64,000 nt of DNA from Bacillus tequilensis KCTC 13622 (GCF_000507145.1 NZ_AYTO01000001.1:62001-126000), one strand, 5' to 3'. Positions 7,741-17,737 are shown, numbered from the stretch's first letter. The notes: generated by a model from the letters alone, not told the origin. Program-made: numbers and translations.

Positions 7741-7927
7741 CACCTCATTTGTTAATAAAATGAAGACTTGTTTAATGCCTAACGATTCCTGCGATAAACA
7801 CCTCATTTGACAATTTGCTTCATAGATGAAGAATTCATCAATTCAGTGAAGAGAAATGGTTTCAGCATTGGACATGTTGATTTTCTATCCAACTGTATCT
7901 AAGACGTCTTTGACAAACACCTCATTT
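7741..7927 (-). repeat. Three dispersed AAATGAGGTG repeats
   Basis: The identical core CACCTCATTT lies at 7741-7750, 7799-7808 and 7918-7927 (intervals 58 and 119). The 3'-ward flank on the minus strand is partly conserved as (T/C)TT(A/G)(T/C)C-N2-AG. Confidence 0.7.
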
Positions 7928-8078
7928 TTCAGTTGATATGCTTTTCCTCTACGACTATTATCATGTCCAGAACCCTGTTTCTTTATGACAGCAAATTGAT
8001 TATTTGTTAAAAGGGAATTGTTTCAAATCAGGCTTCGTTTTTGGTACTATGAAGAAAAACAATATAAGGGGAGAAACT

Positions 8079-8822
8079 ATGTCTCTGCTATCAGTAAATG
8101 ATGTAACCGGCGGGTATACAAGAAATCCGGTTTTGAAAAACGTGTCATTCACCCTTGAACCGAATCAAATTGTCGGCTTAATCGGGCTGAATGGTGCTGG
8201 TAAAAGTACAACAATCAGACATATCATCGGGCTGATGGACCCGCATAAAGGATCGATCGAATTAAATGGAAAAACCTTTGCTGAGGATCCGGAAGGCTAC
8301 CGTTCACAATTCACCTATATACCTGAAACGCCTGTTTTATATGAAGAGCTGACACTGATGGAGCATCTTGAATTAACAGCCATGGCATACGGCCTGTCAA
8401 AAGAAACGATGGAGAAAAGGCTGCCGCCGCTGTTAAAGGAATTCCGAATGGAAAAGAGGCTGAAGTGGTTCCCGGCTCATTTTTCTAAAGGAATGAAACA
8501 GAAGGTGATGATCATGTGCGCGTTTTTGGCTGAGCCCTCGCTCTATATTATTGATGAGCCTTTTCTGGGGCTTGATCCGCTTGCGATTAACGCGCTGCTT
8601 GAGCGAATGAATGAAGCGAAAAAGGGCGGGGCGAGCGTGCTGATGTCAACGCATATTTTGGCAACGGCAGAACGCTATTGTGATTCGTTTATTATTTTAC
8701 ATAACGGCGAGGTGCGGGCGCGCGGCACGCTGTCCGAGCTCAGAGAGCAGTTTGGAATGAAAGACGCGGCGCTGGACGATTTGTATCTTGAGCTTACAAA
8801 GGAAGACGCTGGCCATGAATAA
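8079..8822 (+). CDS. ecsA: ABC transporter ATPase EcsA
   Basis: A 247-residue ABC ATPase with Walker A GLNGAGKST (about residue 37), a degenerate signature FSKGMKQK, Walker B LYIIDEPF and the switch His in STHIL. With EcsB it forms a transporter needed for normal protein secretion, competence and sporulation. The start is ATG 8079 after AGGGGAGAA; the frame is open further upstream but not conserved in character. The stop overlaps the ecsB start, indicating translational coupling. Confidence 0.95.
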   Translation: MSLLSVNDVTGGYTRNPVLKNVSFTLEPNQIVGLIGLNGAGKSTTIRHIIGLMDPHKGSIELNGKTFAEDPEGYRSQFTYIPETPVLYEELTLMEHLELTAMAYGLSKETMEKRLPPLLKEFRMEKRLKWFPAHFSKGMKQKVMIMCAFLAEPSLYIIDEPFLGLDPLAINALLERMNEAKKGGASVLMSTHILATAERYCDSFIILHNGEVRARGTLSELREQFGMKDAALDDLYLELTKEDAGHE

Positions 8823-10041
8823 TATGCTTGATATTTGGCAGTCGCGGCTGCAGGAGCATATCAAAGAAACAAGAACTTACATGAAATACATGCTCAACGA
8901 TCACCTCGTCATTGTTTTGATCTTTTTTCTCGCGGGCGCTGCAAGCTGGTACAGCAAATGGATACGGGACATTCCCGCTCATTTTCCGTCCTTTTGGGTG
9001 ATGGCCGTACTGTTTTCGCTCGTGCTGACAAGCTCTTATGTGCGGACGCTTTTGAAGGAGGCTGACCTTGTTTTCTTATTGCCGCTTGAGGCAAAAATGG
9101 AGCCTTACTTGAAGCAGGCGTTTGTCTACAGCTTTGTGTCTCAGCTGTTTCCGCTGATTGCACTGAGTCTTGTCGCAATGCCGCTGTATTTCGCTGTCTC
9201 ACCGGGGGCTTCGCTCATATCGTATGCGGCGGTCTTCATCCAGCTTTTGCTTTTGAAAGCGTGGAATCAGGTGCTGGAATGGCGCACGACCTTTCAGAAT
9301 GACCGAAGCATGAAACGGATGGATCTTATCATTCGCTTCGTGGCGAATACGCTCGTTCTCTATTTTGTTTTGCAATCTGTTTATATGTATGCGCTTGTTG
9401 TCTATGCCATTATGGCTGCTTTTTATCTGTATATGTCTTCCTCAGCAAAGCGGAAAACATTTAAATGGGAAAGCCATATTGAGTCCGAATTGAGACGAAA
9501 GCAGCGTTTCTATCGGATTGCCAACCTGTTCACTGATGTGCCCCATTTACGAAAGCAAGCGAAACGCAGGGCGTATCTCGACTTTTTGCTGCGGCTTGTG
9601 CCGTTTGAGCAGCGGAAAACGTTTGCCTACATGTTCACTCGCGCCTTTTTGCGTTCAAGTGATTATTTAGGCATTCTCGTCAGATTAACGATTATTTTCG
9701 CGCTGATTATTATGTATGTGTCGGCAAGCCCGCTCATTGCAGGGGTTTTGACTGTGTTTACCATTTTCATTACGGGGATTCAGCTTCTGCCGCTGTTTGG
9801 GCACTTTGATCACCTGGCGCTTCAAGAGCTTTACCCTGTCAAAAAAGAAATGAAGCTGAAAAGCTATTTCTCTTTATTAAAAACTGCACTTAGCGTTCAA
9901 GCGCTGCTGATGTCTGCTGCATCTGCCTATGCTGCCGGCATGACAGGTCTTCTGTACGCGCTGCTCGGTTCTGCCGTTTTGATTTTTGCTGTTCTGCCGT
10001 CTTATATGACAACCAGACTGAAAAAACATGGCAAGCTGTGA
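8815..10041 (+). CDS. ecsB: ABC transporter membrane subunit EcsB
   Basis: A 408-residue membrane protein with about eight predicted helices, grouped at residues 20-70, 95-150, 170-215 and 280-400 and separated by a basic cytoplasmic stretch (RKQRFYRIANLF). It is the permease partner of EcsA. ATG 8815 overlaps the end of ecsA by 8 bases, matching the known family length. It lies in the ecsABC operon. Confidence 0.94.
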   Translation: MNNMLDIWQSRLQEHIKETRTYMKYMLNDHLVIVLIFFLAGAASWYSKWIRDIPAHFPSFWVMAVLFSLVLTSSYVRTLLKEADLVFLLPLEAKMEPYLKQAFVYSFVSQLFPLIALSLVAMPLYFAVSPGASLISYAAVFIQLLLLKAWNQVLEWRTTFQNDRSMKRMDLIIRFVANTLVLYFVLQSVYMYALVVYAIMAAFYLYMSSSAKRKTFKWESHIESELRRKQRFYRIANLFTDVPHLRKQAKRRAYLDFLLRLVPFEQRKTFAYMFTRAFLRSSDYLGILVRLTIIFALIIMYVSASPLIAGVLTVFTIFITGIQLLPLFGHFDHLALQELYPVKKEMKLKSYFSLLKTALSVQALLMSAASAYAAGMTGLLYALLGSAVLIFAVLPSYMTTRLKKHGKL

Positions 10042-10061
10042 GCTGAAAAGGGGTAGGTCAA

Positions 10062-10772
10062 ATGACAGACAATCAGCTGCTGATGCAGGAAGCCCTTCAA
10101 TGGAAAATGCATTTTTTGCGAAAAGATTCCATGTTTGAACGCTTTTCGAAGCGTGTGCAAACGAAGGTGAATGAGCGGATTCCTGAAAAAATCCATTCGG
10201 TCGTCACCGAAAGTGTGAAAAAGATGGTGGAAGCGACGATGGCGGGCTCCAATATCATTACCTATAAGAAGGATACAAGCGCACTTTCGCTCAGTGAAAA
10301 AAACGAACTGGCGAAAAAAACGATTGCATCTTATCAGAAGGTGGCGGCTGCTGAGGGAGTCGGCACCGGAGCGGGCGGCATATTTTTAGGCATTGCCGAT
10401 TTCCCGCTGCTGCTTTCGATTAAGATGAAATGTTTATTTACCTTATCCTCAATTTATGGCTTTGATGTGAAGGATTCAGAAGAAAGAATGTTTTTACTGC
10501 TTGTATTTCAGCTTGCGTTTTCAAGTGATGATGGCCGTAAATCGCTTTTTTCTGTCATTGACAATTGGGAGACGGAGAAAAAGAGCATCGACTGGAGAGT
10601 GTTCCAGCAGGAATATCGCGATTATATCGACGTCATGAAGCTGTTTCAGCTGTTGCCGGGAGTAGGAGCCGCAGTCGGCGGCATTGCTAATTATAAGCTG
10701 CTCGCTCAGCTTGGCGAGACGGCGAGGCACGTTTTTCATTTGAGAATAGGAAAGGAAACAGCCGGAGAATAA
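10062..10772 (+). CDS. ecsC: EcsC family protein
   Basis: A 236-residue EcsC-domain protein with a Gly-rich hydrophobic stretch (VGTGAGGIFLGIADFPLLLS at about 105-125) and a second near the C-terminus (LLPGVGAAVGGIANYKLLAQ). This suggests membrane association without clear transmembrane topology. It is the third gene of the ecs operon, 20 bases after ecsB with AAAAGGGG as ribosome site. Its role is not established and EcsA/EcsB function does not strictly need it. Confidence 0.9.
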   Translation: MTDNQLLMQEALQWKMHFLRKDSMFERFSKRVQTKVNERIPEKIHSVVTESVKKMVEATMAGSNIITYKKDTSALSLSEKNELAKKTIASYQKVAAAEGVGTGAGGIFLGIADFPLLLSIKMKCLFTLSSIYGFDVKDSEERMFLLLVFQLAFSSDDGRKSLFSVIDNWETEKKSIDWRVFQQEYRDYIDVMKLFQLLPGVGAAVGGIANYKLLAQLGETARHVFHLRIGKETAGE

Positions 10773-10790
10773 ACACTCCGGCTGTTTTTT
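10758..10790. terminator. Terminator between ecsC and yhaA
   Basis: ACAGCCGGAG (10758-10767) pairs with CTCCGGCTGT (10776-10785), then six T. The stem overlaps the ecsC stop and abuts the stop of the convergent yhaA. Confidence 0.9.
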
Positions 10791-11979
10791 ATAGCGTATG
10801 ATAGGTGATCGCGGCGCCCGCAAGCACTTTTGCCGCTGTCAGCATCGCTTTTTCATTGATATCAAATTTAGGATGGTGGTGGGAATAGACTCGCTCCGGT
10901 TGTTCAGGAGCGGCACCTGTAAAGAAAAAGGTGCCTTTGACGTTTTGTAAGTAGTAAGCAAAATCCTCGCCGCCCATTTGCGGTTCGCCGTCAATGACCT
11001 GCTGAACGCCCTCCGTATTCTTTGCGATGCTCACCAAATGGTTCGTTTCTGCAGGATGGTTCACAACTGCCGGATAGCCCCGTTCATAGTCGTACTCGTA
11101 GGATGCGCCGTGCATGCTGCACACTCCTTTTACAACGGCTTCGATTTCTTTTTCCAGAATGCTCTGGACATTTTCGTCAAAAGAACGTGCTGTGCCGGTG
11201 AGTACTGCTTGGTCTGCGATGACATTAAACGGATTGTCTGCGATGAAAGAGCCTGTCGAGATGACGGCGGAATGAATCGGATTGACTTTGCGGCTGACAA
11301 TATGCTGCAAAGAGGAAACGATTTGCGAGCCGATCAGGACGGCGTCTTTAGTATCATGCGGGTGGGCGCCGTGGCCGCCCTTCCCGAGGATTTTGATCGT
11401 GAATCGGTCCGCCGCCGCCATTACGGCGCCAGATCGGCAGAGAATGGTTCCAGTCGGCTCGGTTGCCCAAAGGTGCGTGCCGAATATCACATCCGCGTTT
11501 TCAAGACAGCCATCATCAATCATTGGCTTTGCGCCTCCCGGATAATACTCTTCCGCATGCTGGTGGATCATTACAAATGTTCCCTTCAGCTCATGTCTGT
11601 TTTGGTGAAGGACCTTCCCCACTGCGAGAAGAGCTGCCGTATGGCCGTCATGGCCGCATGCATGCATGACACCGGGCACTTTGGAGGCATAAGGAACATC
11701 TTTTTCATCTTGAATGGGGAGAGCGTCAAAGTCGGCCCGCAAAGCGACGGCAGGGCCGGGTTCGCTTCCTTCTATATATGCTAAAACCCCTTTGCCGCCG
11801 ACGTTCGTGCGGATCGGAACGCCTAACGATTCATAATAGGAAGCAATAAACGCGGCAGTTTTTTCTTCTTGGTACGAGAGCTCGGGATACATGTGAAAAT
11901 GGCGCCTGATCTCGACCATTTCTTCAAAACAGCTGTCGAGCTGTTTGTTTATCTCTTTCTGGAGTGTGGATATGGACAA
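10789..11979 (-). CDS. yhaA: M20-family amidohydrolase YhaA
   Basis: A 396-residue zinc-dependent amidohydrolase of the IAA-amino-acid hydrolase/carboxypeptidase branch. Metal-ligand and catalytic motifs are visible: HACGHDGH, MIHQHAEE and GTHLWA. The lid domain of the fold follows at about residues 190-300. I chose TTG 11979 as start because GGGGGAA lies 6 bases before it and it restores the usual length; an ATG at 12039 would add 20 residues with no ribosome site. It lies 71 bases downstream of yhfA and probably hydrolyses an N-acyl or peptide compound taken up by that permease; this is inference from context. Confidence 0.88.
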   Translation of the reverse strand: MSISTLQKEINKQLDSCFEEMVEIRRHFHMYPELSYQEEKTAAFIASYYESLGVPIRTNVGGKGVLAYIEGSEPGPAVALRADFDALPIQDEKDVPYASKVPGVMHACGHDGHTAALLAVGKVLHQNRHELKGTFVMIHQHAEEYYPGGAKPMIDDGCLENADVIFGTHLWATEPTGTILCRSGAVMAAADRFTIKILGKGGHGAHPHDTKDAVLIGSQIVSSLQHIVSRKVNPIHSAVISTGSFIADNPFNVIADQAVLTGTARSFDENVQSILEKEIEAVVKGVCSMHGASYEYDYERGYPAVVNHPAETNHLVSIAKNTEGVQQVIDGEPQMGGEDFAYYLQNVKGTFFFTGAAPEQPERVYSHHHPKFDINEKAMLTAAKVLAGAAITYHTL

Positions 11980-12050
11980 AGCCGCTTCCCCCTTTTCTAT
12001 GGTTTTCCATATTGTATATAAAAAGTCTGAATATTTCAACTCATCGTGAT

Positions 12051-13442
12051 TTACATGAAAAACATGGCTGCGATGGTTGTGACTGAAAGGCCAATTGCGA
12101 CGGGGATGAAGTTTTTTCTGGCTAATTCAAAAGGATCAACCTTGCAAATGGCAGCGGCGGGAATCAGCGCCCATGGAACCAGTGTTCCGCCGCCTACCCA
12201 GATGGCAGATATTTGTCCGAGCGCGGTCAGAACGGCGGGGTCAGTATGAAGAGCTGACGAAAAGAGCTTGGCGATAGAGCCGGCGAGGGAAATGCCTGAA
12301 AAACCTGATCCGTCGAGGCCGGTTATGGCTCCGGCGGCAGTTAAAGCCACCGCGGCAAACTCCTTTGACATAGGCATCATATGGGATAATGCAATGCCAA
12401 GGTCATTGACAATTCCGTGAGAACCTTCAGGGAGTGAAGCGCCCATGATACTTTCATAGCCTGAGTCGCCAAGATAAAAGAAAGCGGCAATCGGGATGAC
12501 GGGTCCGAAAACCTTAAAGCCGAATTGGAATCCATCAATAAAATAACCAGTGATTTTTTCAAGTCCTTTGTGTTTATACACGAGAAAATGAACGGTCAGA
12601 AGGATACTGATCGCAGACCCGCCAATTAACGCGGTCGCATCATTTCCCTGCAGGTTAAACAACAGCATGCAGGCGATATCCGCAAGAAAGATAAGCAAAA
12701 TCAACAAAGCCAGTATGGACCGCAGACGTTTCGGCAAGTACAGCGAGGTGTCTTGCTCACCAGCATGTAAGGGGGGAAAAGAAGCTGGAGCCAGCTGTTT
12801 TTTGCGCTCGCGCTGAATCATGAGAAAGGCGGCGGCTGTTGTGGTCGCGCCCATAATCAGCACAAGAGGAATGCTGGCCGAAATGACATCGCCGACTGGA
12901 ATACCGGCCGCATCGGCTGTCAGCTTTGGCGCAGCCTGAATGACAAAGTCTCCTGACAGGGCGAAACCATGTCCAAATAAGCTCATGGCCATGGCGGCGG
13001 CAATAGGCGGAAAACCGGCGCGGGCAGCTGCCGGAAGCAGCACGGCGCCGATCAAAGCGACACCAGGTGAAGGCCAGAAGAAGAGAGAAATGGCAAACAT
13101 CAGGCCGCCAATCAGCCAATAGGCAGTCACAGGACCTTTCATAAGGCTTGCAAAGGGAGAAATCATTGCTTCATTTATCCCTGTTTTAGTTAACAAATCA
13201 CTCATCGAAACGATAAAACAAATGATGAAAATTGTAGGCAGCAGCTCGCCCGCCGCGTAGATAAAGCTGCGGAATAAACTGCTGACAGAAGCTGCAAGTG
13301 AATGACTCGCCCATAACGATAGGGTGAAAATACCAAATAAGGAGATAAAGGTTGTGTCTTTCCGCAGCAGCATAAATAGGATAATCGCCCCGATAAATAA
13401 CACGTACAGAATATGGATAGGCAAAATCCCGGCTTCCATCAT
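12051..13442 (-). CDS. yhfA: Putative organic-anion or peptide permease YhfA
   Basis: A 463-residue membrane protein with about 12 helices, belonging to the ion-transporter superfamily near DcuC/YfcC/AbgT-type carriers. Re-entrant-loop-like Gly/Ser-rich stretches recur in both halves (SGDFVIQAAP, GLDGSGFSGISLAGS). Two start ATGs (13442 and 13439) follow AGGAGTG. Gene order with the downstream amidohydrolase resembles aminobenzoyl-glutamate uptake and cleavage pairs, so a conjugated amino acid is a plausible substrate. This is inference. Confidence 0.8.
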   Translation of the reverse strand: MMEAGILPIHILYVLFIGAIILFMLLRKDTTFISLFGIFTLSLWASHSLAASVSSLFRSFIYAAGELLPTIFIICFIVSMSDLLTKTGINEAMISPFASLMKGPVTAYWLIGGLMFAISLFFWPSPGVALIGAVLLPAAARAGFPPIAAAMAMSLFGHGFALSGDFVIQAAPKLTADAAGIPVGDVISASIPLVLIMGATTTAAAFLMIQRERKKQLAPASFPPLHAGEQDTSLYLPKRLRSILALLILLIFLADIACMLLFNLQGNDATALIGGSAISILLTVHFLVYKHKGLEKITGYFIDGFQFGFKVFGPVIPIAAFFYLGDSGYESIMGASLPEGSHGIVNDLGIALSHMMPMSKEFAAVALTAAGAITGLDGSGFSGISLAGSIAKLFSSALHTDPAVLTALGQISAIWVGGGTLVPWALIPAAAICKVDPFELARKNFIPVAIGLSVTTIAAMFFM

Positions 13443-13510
13443 TGATCACTCCTTCCGCTTCCTACAGATTATTCATAGGCGGGCGGAAGGTGCCGGGACA
13501 GAAGGAAGGG

Positions 13511-13744
13511 TTATAATGGAAGATGTGCCGCATAGCAATCAGGAGAAAAAAATAACAGCACTGTCAGCAAGCATGTGTTTTCTATAGGGACGAGGTTTTC
13601 CGAAGGATCTAAATATGAACCATCCTGGCGATGCATCTCGTAATCATCAAATCCGAACTGGAAATCGCAGCACGGGCAGATTTCATGATCATATGGCGGT
13701 TCCGTCAATCCCTTAAACCCGCAGCCTTGGCAAGTATGCTTCAT
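13511..13744 (-). CDS. yhgB: Small zinc-finger-like protein YhgB, C-terminus probably frameshifted
   Basis: A 77-residue frame starts at ATG 13744, 8 bases after GGAGGC. It has a Cys4 zinc-ribbon pattern (CQGCGFKG then CPCCDF) and an acidic segment FGFDDYE, typical of small CPCC proteins. After SENLVP the annotated frame gives a Cys/Leu-rich end, whereas the neighbouring frame reads YRKHMLADSAVIFFS followed by a stop. That ending looks like the usual family C-terminus. A single-base difference near 13590 would join the two. The gene may be broken or may contain a sequencing error. Confidence 0.6.
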   Translation of the reverse strand: MKHTCQGCGFKGLTEPPYDHEICPCCDFQFGFDDYEMHRQDGSYLDPSENLVPIENTCLLTVLLFFSPDCYAAHLPL

Positions 13745-13766
13745 TTTGCATGCCTCCAAATAAATA

Positions 13767-14315
<549 letters not shown>

Positions 14316-14356
14316 TCAAAACAATGGTATAAGTTTCTATTGGCGAGTGCTTCGAA

Positions 14357-14385
14357 CATAATTCAAAACAATTTTTCCCATACTA
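14357..14385 (+). promoter_or_regulatory. Probable sigma-G/sigma-F promoter of pbpF
   Basis: CATA (14357-14360) and CATACTA (14379-14385) fit the forespore consensus HATR and CATNHTA at suitable spacing, 25 bases before the pbpF start. pbpF is known to be expressed in the forespore. Confidence 0.55.
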
Positions 14386-14409
14386 CCTTTAGAAAGGCGA
14401 GGTGAGTTC

Positions 14410-16554
14410 ATGTTTAAGATAAAGAAAAAGAAACTTTTTATACCTATTATTATTTTAGTGCTAACTGCTTTTCTCGCTTTAATAGGATATATTTCAATTA
14501 TTTTTCTCGGCCATTATGTGATAGATGAAAAAAAACTGATCCTTCATGCCTCTTCAAAAATCGTTGATCAAAACGGGGATGAGGTTGCGAGCCTGTATAC
14601 AGAAAATCGCGAGCCAGTCTCGATCAATGAGATTCCGAAGCAGGTTAGAGAAGCGTTTATCGCTGTTGAGGATAAAAGGTTCTATGAGCATCACGGCATT
14701 GATACAAAATCTGTCGGAAGGGCGGTGTACCGCGATATTTTAGCTGGCGGAAAGGTGGAGGGCGGAAGCACGATCACCCAGCAGCTTGCCAAAAATATTT
14801 TTCTGACACACGACAAAACGTTTTTAAGAAAAACGAAAGAAGTCATTATTGCGATCAACCTTGAACGGGATTACAGCAAGGACAAGCTGCTGGAAATGTA
14901 TTTGAACCAGCTTTACTTCGGACATGGGGTCTACGGCATCCAAGCCGCATCCCATTATTACTTTAATAAAGAAGTAAAAGACTTAACCGTTTCCGAAGGC
15001 GCGGTATTGGCTGCTATTCCGAAGGCGCCTTCCATGTATTCTCCTGTTTTGCACCCTGATAAAAGCAAGGAGCGGCGTGATACGATTCTTGGCATGATGA
15101 ATGACCAAGGCTACATCAGTGCGAAAGAGGCTGTCAGCGCGCAGGGAAGGACGCTCGGGCTGAACGTGAAGAAACAGTCGGAAACACCATGGTTTGACAG
15201 CTATATCGACCTTGTGATTAAAGAGGCCGAGGATAAGTATTCAATTTCCGGAGAGCAGCTGCTTCAAGGCGGATACACGATCAAGGTGCCGCTCGATTCG
15301 AAGCTGCAAAAGACGGCTTATCAAGTGATGAAGCAGGGAAGCTATTATCCGGGAACAGATCAGCATGCTGAAGGAAGCGCGGTCTTTATCAATAATAAGA
15401 CAGGCGGTGTGGAAGCGGCGATCGGTGGAAGAGATTACACAGCCAAAGGATATAACCGCGTCACGGCTGTCCGCCAGCCGGGTTCCACATTTAAGCCGCT
15501 TGCCGTATACGGACCGGCGATGCAGGAAAAGAAATTCAAACCATATTCTCTATTAAAGGATGAGCTGCAATCCTACGGAGATTATACTCCAAAAAACTAT
15601 GACAGCCGGTATGAGGGCGAAGTGACCATGTCTGACGCCATTACGTACAGCAAAAACGCGCCGGCTGTATGGACGCTGAATGAGATTGGCGTCGAAACAG
15701 GAAAATCATATTTGAAAGCAAACGGCATTGATATCCCTGACGAAGGCCTTGCGCTCGCTCTCGGCGGCCTGGAAAAAGGTGTTTCCCCCCTTCAGCTTGC
15801 CGGCGCGTTTCATACGTTCGCCGCGAATGGATTGTATACTGAGCCGTACTTTATTTCCAGCATAATAGATGAAGACGGAGAAGCAATAGCCGATCATAAG
15901 GAAGAAGGAAATCGGGTATTCAGCAAGCAGACGTCCTGGAATATGACGAGAATGCTGCAGCAGGTGGTCAAAAAGGGAACGGCAACGTCCGGCACCTATC
16001 ACGGCGATTTGGCTGGGAAAACCGGTTCTACGACTTATACAGGCGTTTCCGGAGCGACAAAGGACGCCTGGTTTGCAGGCTATACGCCAAAAATCACCGG
16101 GGCTGTCTGGATGGGCTATGACAAAACAGATCAAAGCCATTACTTAAAAGGCGGAAGCGCGTATTCAACAAGACTGTTTAAGGATATTTTGACACAGGCT
16201 GGAGAAACCGGTGATGTGTTTACGAAGCCTAAAAACGTCAAAGAACTGGAAAGCCCGATTGAGCTGGATCCGGTCAAAACGCTGAAAGCGGATTACACAT
16301 TTAAAGCTGCGGGGCTCTTTACCATTGAATTAAATTGGAACGCTCAAGAGGATGACCGGGCTGTATACAGAATTTATGTAAACAAGGACGGCAAGGAGAC
16401 ACTTCTTGATTCAGTCGAAGGAAAGGGAAGCTATGAAATCCCTTATGCCAACTTGTTTTCAGGCGCTTCTTATAAAGTCGTGCCTTATAATACACAGACA
16501 AAAAGAGAAGGGGAAGGAACCGATTACGTTCAGCCTAAGTTGTTTTCCTCATAA
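14410..16554 (+). CDS. pbpF: Bifunctional penicillin-binding protein 2C, PbpF
   Basis: A 714-residue class A penicillin-binding protein. A cytoplasmic Lys-rich start and one membrane anchor (residues 8-32) are followed by the GT51 glycosyltransferase domain with EDKRFYEHHGID and GGSTITQQLAKN (about 95-145). The transpeptidase domain has the active Ser in GSTFKP (about 360), SKN in YSKNAPA and KTG in GKTGSTT. A fibronectin-III-like C-terminus completes it. It polymerises and crosslinks peptidoglycan, mainly in vegetative growth and in the forespore for germ-cell wall. Start ATG 14410 follows AGGCGAGGTG. Confidence 0.95.
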   Translation: MFKIKKKKLFIPIIILVLTAFLALIGYISIIFLGHYVIDEKKLILHASSKIVDQNGDEVASLYTENREPVSINEIPKQVREAFIAVEDKRFYEHHGIDTKSVGRAVYRDILAGGKVEGGSTITQQLAKNIFLTHDKTFLRKTKEVIIAINLERDYSKDKLLEMYLNQLYFGHGVYGIQAASHYYFNKEVKDLTVSEGAVLAAIPKAPSMYSPVLHPDKSKERRDTILGMMNDQGYISAKEAVSAQGRTLGLNVKKQSETPWFDSYIDLVIKEAEDKYSISGEQLLQGGYTIKVPLDSKLQKTAYQVMKQGSYYPGTDQHAEGSAVFINNKTGGVEAAIGGRDYTAKGYNRVTAVRQPGSTFKPLAVYGPAMQEKKFKPYSLLKDELQSYGDYTPKNYDSRYEGEVTMSDAITYSKNAPAVWTLNEIGVETGKSYLKANGIDIPDEGLALALGGLEKGVSPLQLAGAFHTFAANGLYTEPYFISSIIDEDGEAIADHKEEGNRVFSKQTSWNMTRMLQQVVKKGTATSGTYHGDLAGKTGSTTYTGVSGATKDAWFAGYTPKITGAVWMGYDKTDQSHYLKGGSAYSTRLFKDILTQAGETGDVFTKPKNVKELESPIELDPVKTLKADYTFKAAGLFTIELNWNAQEDDRAVYRIYVNKDGKETLLDSVEGKGSYEIPYANLFSGASYKVVPYNTQTKREGEGTDYVQPKLFSS

Positions 16555-16675
16555 TGGAATTCGGCGATTTTTTGAACTTTGAGCTTCATTTCTATACCAT
16601 TTGCCTAAAACAAGGTATAGTGTAATAAGTCAAGAAATACGAACGTATGGTTGCAGTATGAAAGGTGGAAATCAG

Positions 16676-17737
16676 ATGAGTAAACGAGAAACGTTTAACG
16701 AGACGTTCTTAAAAGCTGCACGGGGAGAGAAAGCGGATCACACGCCTGTATGGTATATGAGACAAGCAGGGCGCTCACAGCCGGAATACCGTAAGCTGAA
16801 GGAAAAATACGGATTGTTTGAGATCACGCATCAGCCCGAACTTTGTGCGTATGTCACAAGACTGCCGGTTGAGCAATACGGAGTCGATGCTGCAATCCTA
16901 TATAAAGATATCATGACTCCGCTTCCGGCAATCGGTGTCGATGTTGAAATTAAAAACGGGATCGGACCTGTGATTGATCAGCCGATCCGGTCTATGGCGG
17001 ACATTGAAAAACTCGGCCAGATTGATCCGGAACAGGACGTGCCCTACGTGCTTGAGACGATTAAACTGCTTGTCAATGAGCAGCTGAACGTCCCGCTCAT
17101 CGGTTTCTCAGGTGCGCCTTTTACGCTGGCAAGCTACATGATCGAAGGCGGCCCGTCGAAAAACTACAATAAAACAAAAGCTTTCATGTACAGCATGCCG
17201 GATGCATGGAATCTGCTGATGTCCAAGCTTGCCGACATGATCATCATGTATGTGAAAGCGCAGATTAAGGCAGGCGCAAAAGCGATTCAAATCTTTGATT
17301 CGTGGGTCGGCGCGCTGAACCAAGCAGATTACAGAACATATATCAAACCGGTGATGAACCGAATCTTTTCAGAGCTTGCACAGGAGAATGTGCCGCTGAT
17401 CATGTTTGGCGTCGGCGCAAGCCATCTGGCAAATGATTGGCATGACCTTCCTCTCGATGTTGTCGGGCTTGATTGGAGACTCAGCATTGATGAAGCCAGA
17501 TCAAAAGGCATTACCAAAACAGTGCAAGGCAACCTGGATCCATCTATTTTGCTTGCGCCTTGGGAAGTCATTGAGAAGAAAACGACTGAAATACTTGATC
17601 AAGGCATGAAATCGGACAACTTCATTTTTAACCTTGGACACGGGGTATTTCCTGACGTCAGTCCTGAGGTTTTGAAAAAACTGACAGCATTTGTCCATAA
17701 ATATTCACAAAACAAGAAAATGGGTCAATATTCCTAA
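16676..17737 (+). CDS. hemE: Uroporphyrinogen decarboxylase HemE
   Basis: A 353-residue TIM-barrel decarboxylase that turns uroporphyrinogen III into coproporphyrinogen III. Signature motifs are [16 protein letters not shown] near residue 25 and [17 protein letters not shown] near 145. ATG 16676 has AAGGTGG upstream; the longer open frame from 16601 is not part of the family. It is the first gene of hemE-hemH-hemY, 71 bases ahead of hemH. Confidence 0.96.
   Translation: MSKRETFNETFLKAARGEKADHTPVWYMRQAGRSQPEYRKLKEKYGLFEITHQPELCAYVTRLPVEQYGVDAAILYKDIMTPLPAIGVDVEIKNGIGPVIDQPIRSMADIEKLGQIDPEQDVPYVLETIKLLVNEQLNVPLIGFSGAPFTLASYMIEGGPSKNYNKTKAFMYSMPDAWNLLMSKLADMIIMYVKAQIKAGAKAIQIFDSWVGALNQADYRTYIKPVMNRIFSELAQENVPLIMFGVGASHLANDWHDLPLDVVGLDWRLSIDEARSKGITKTVQGNLDPSILLAPWEVIEKKTTEILDQGMKSDNFIFNLGHGVFPDVSPEVLKKLTAFVHKYSQNKKMGQYS

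Larger units (their letters stand above)
7591..8078. other. hit-ecsA intergenic region with three repeats
   Basis: This 488-bp gap has no convincing gene. It holds the hit ribosome site (7600-7606), the orphan terminator above, and three copies of CACCTCATTT at 7741, 7799 and 7918 (AAATGAGGTG on the minus strand). It also has a 10-bp palindrome AAGACGTCTT at 7901-7910 and the ecsA upstream region. Confidence 0.6.

Noticed and set aside
7591-7806. 72-codon N-terminal extension of hit
   Set aside because: It would cross the orphan terminator and the strong hit ribosome site; the HIT fold is complete from ATG 7590.
10978-11784. 268-codon open frame antisense to yhaA
   Set aside because: yhaA is a clear M20 hydrolase on the other strand; the antisense product is Cys/Arg-rich with no recognisable domain or ribosome site.
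16601-16675. Upstream extension of hemE
   Set aside because: The extension has no ribosome site and hemE has its normal length from 16676.
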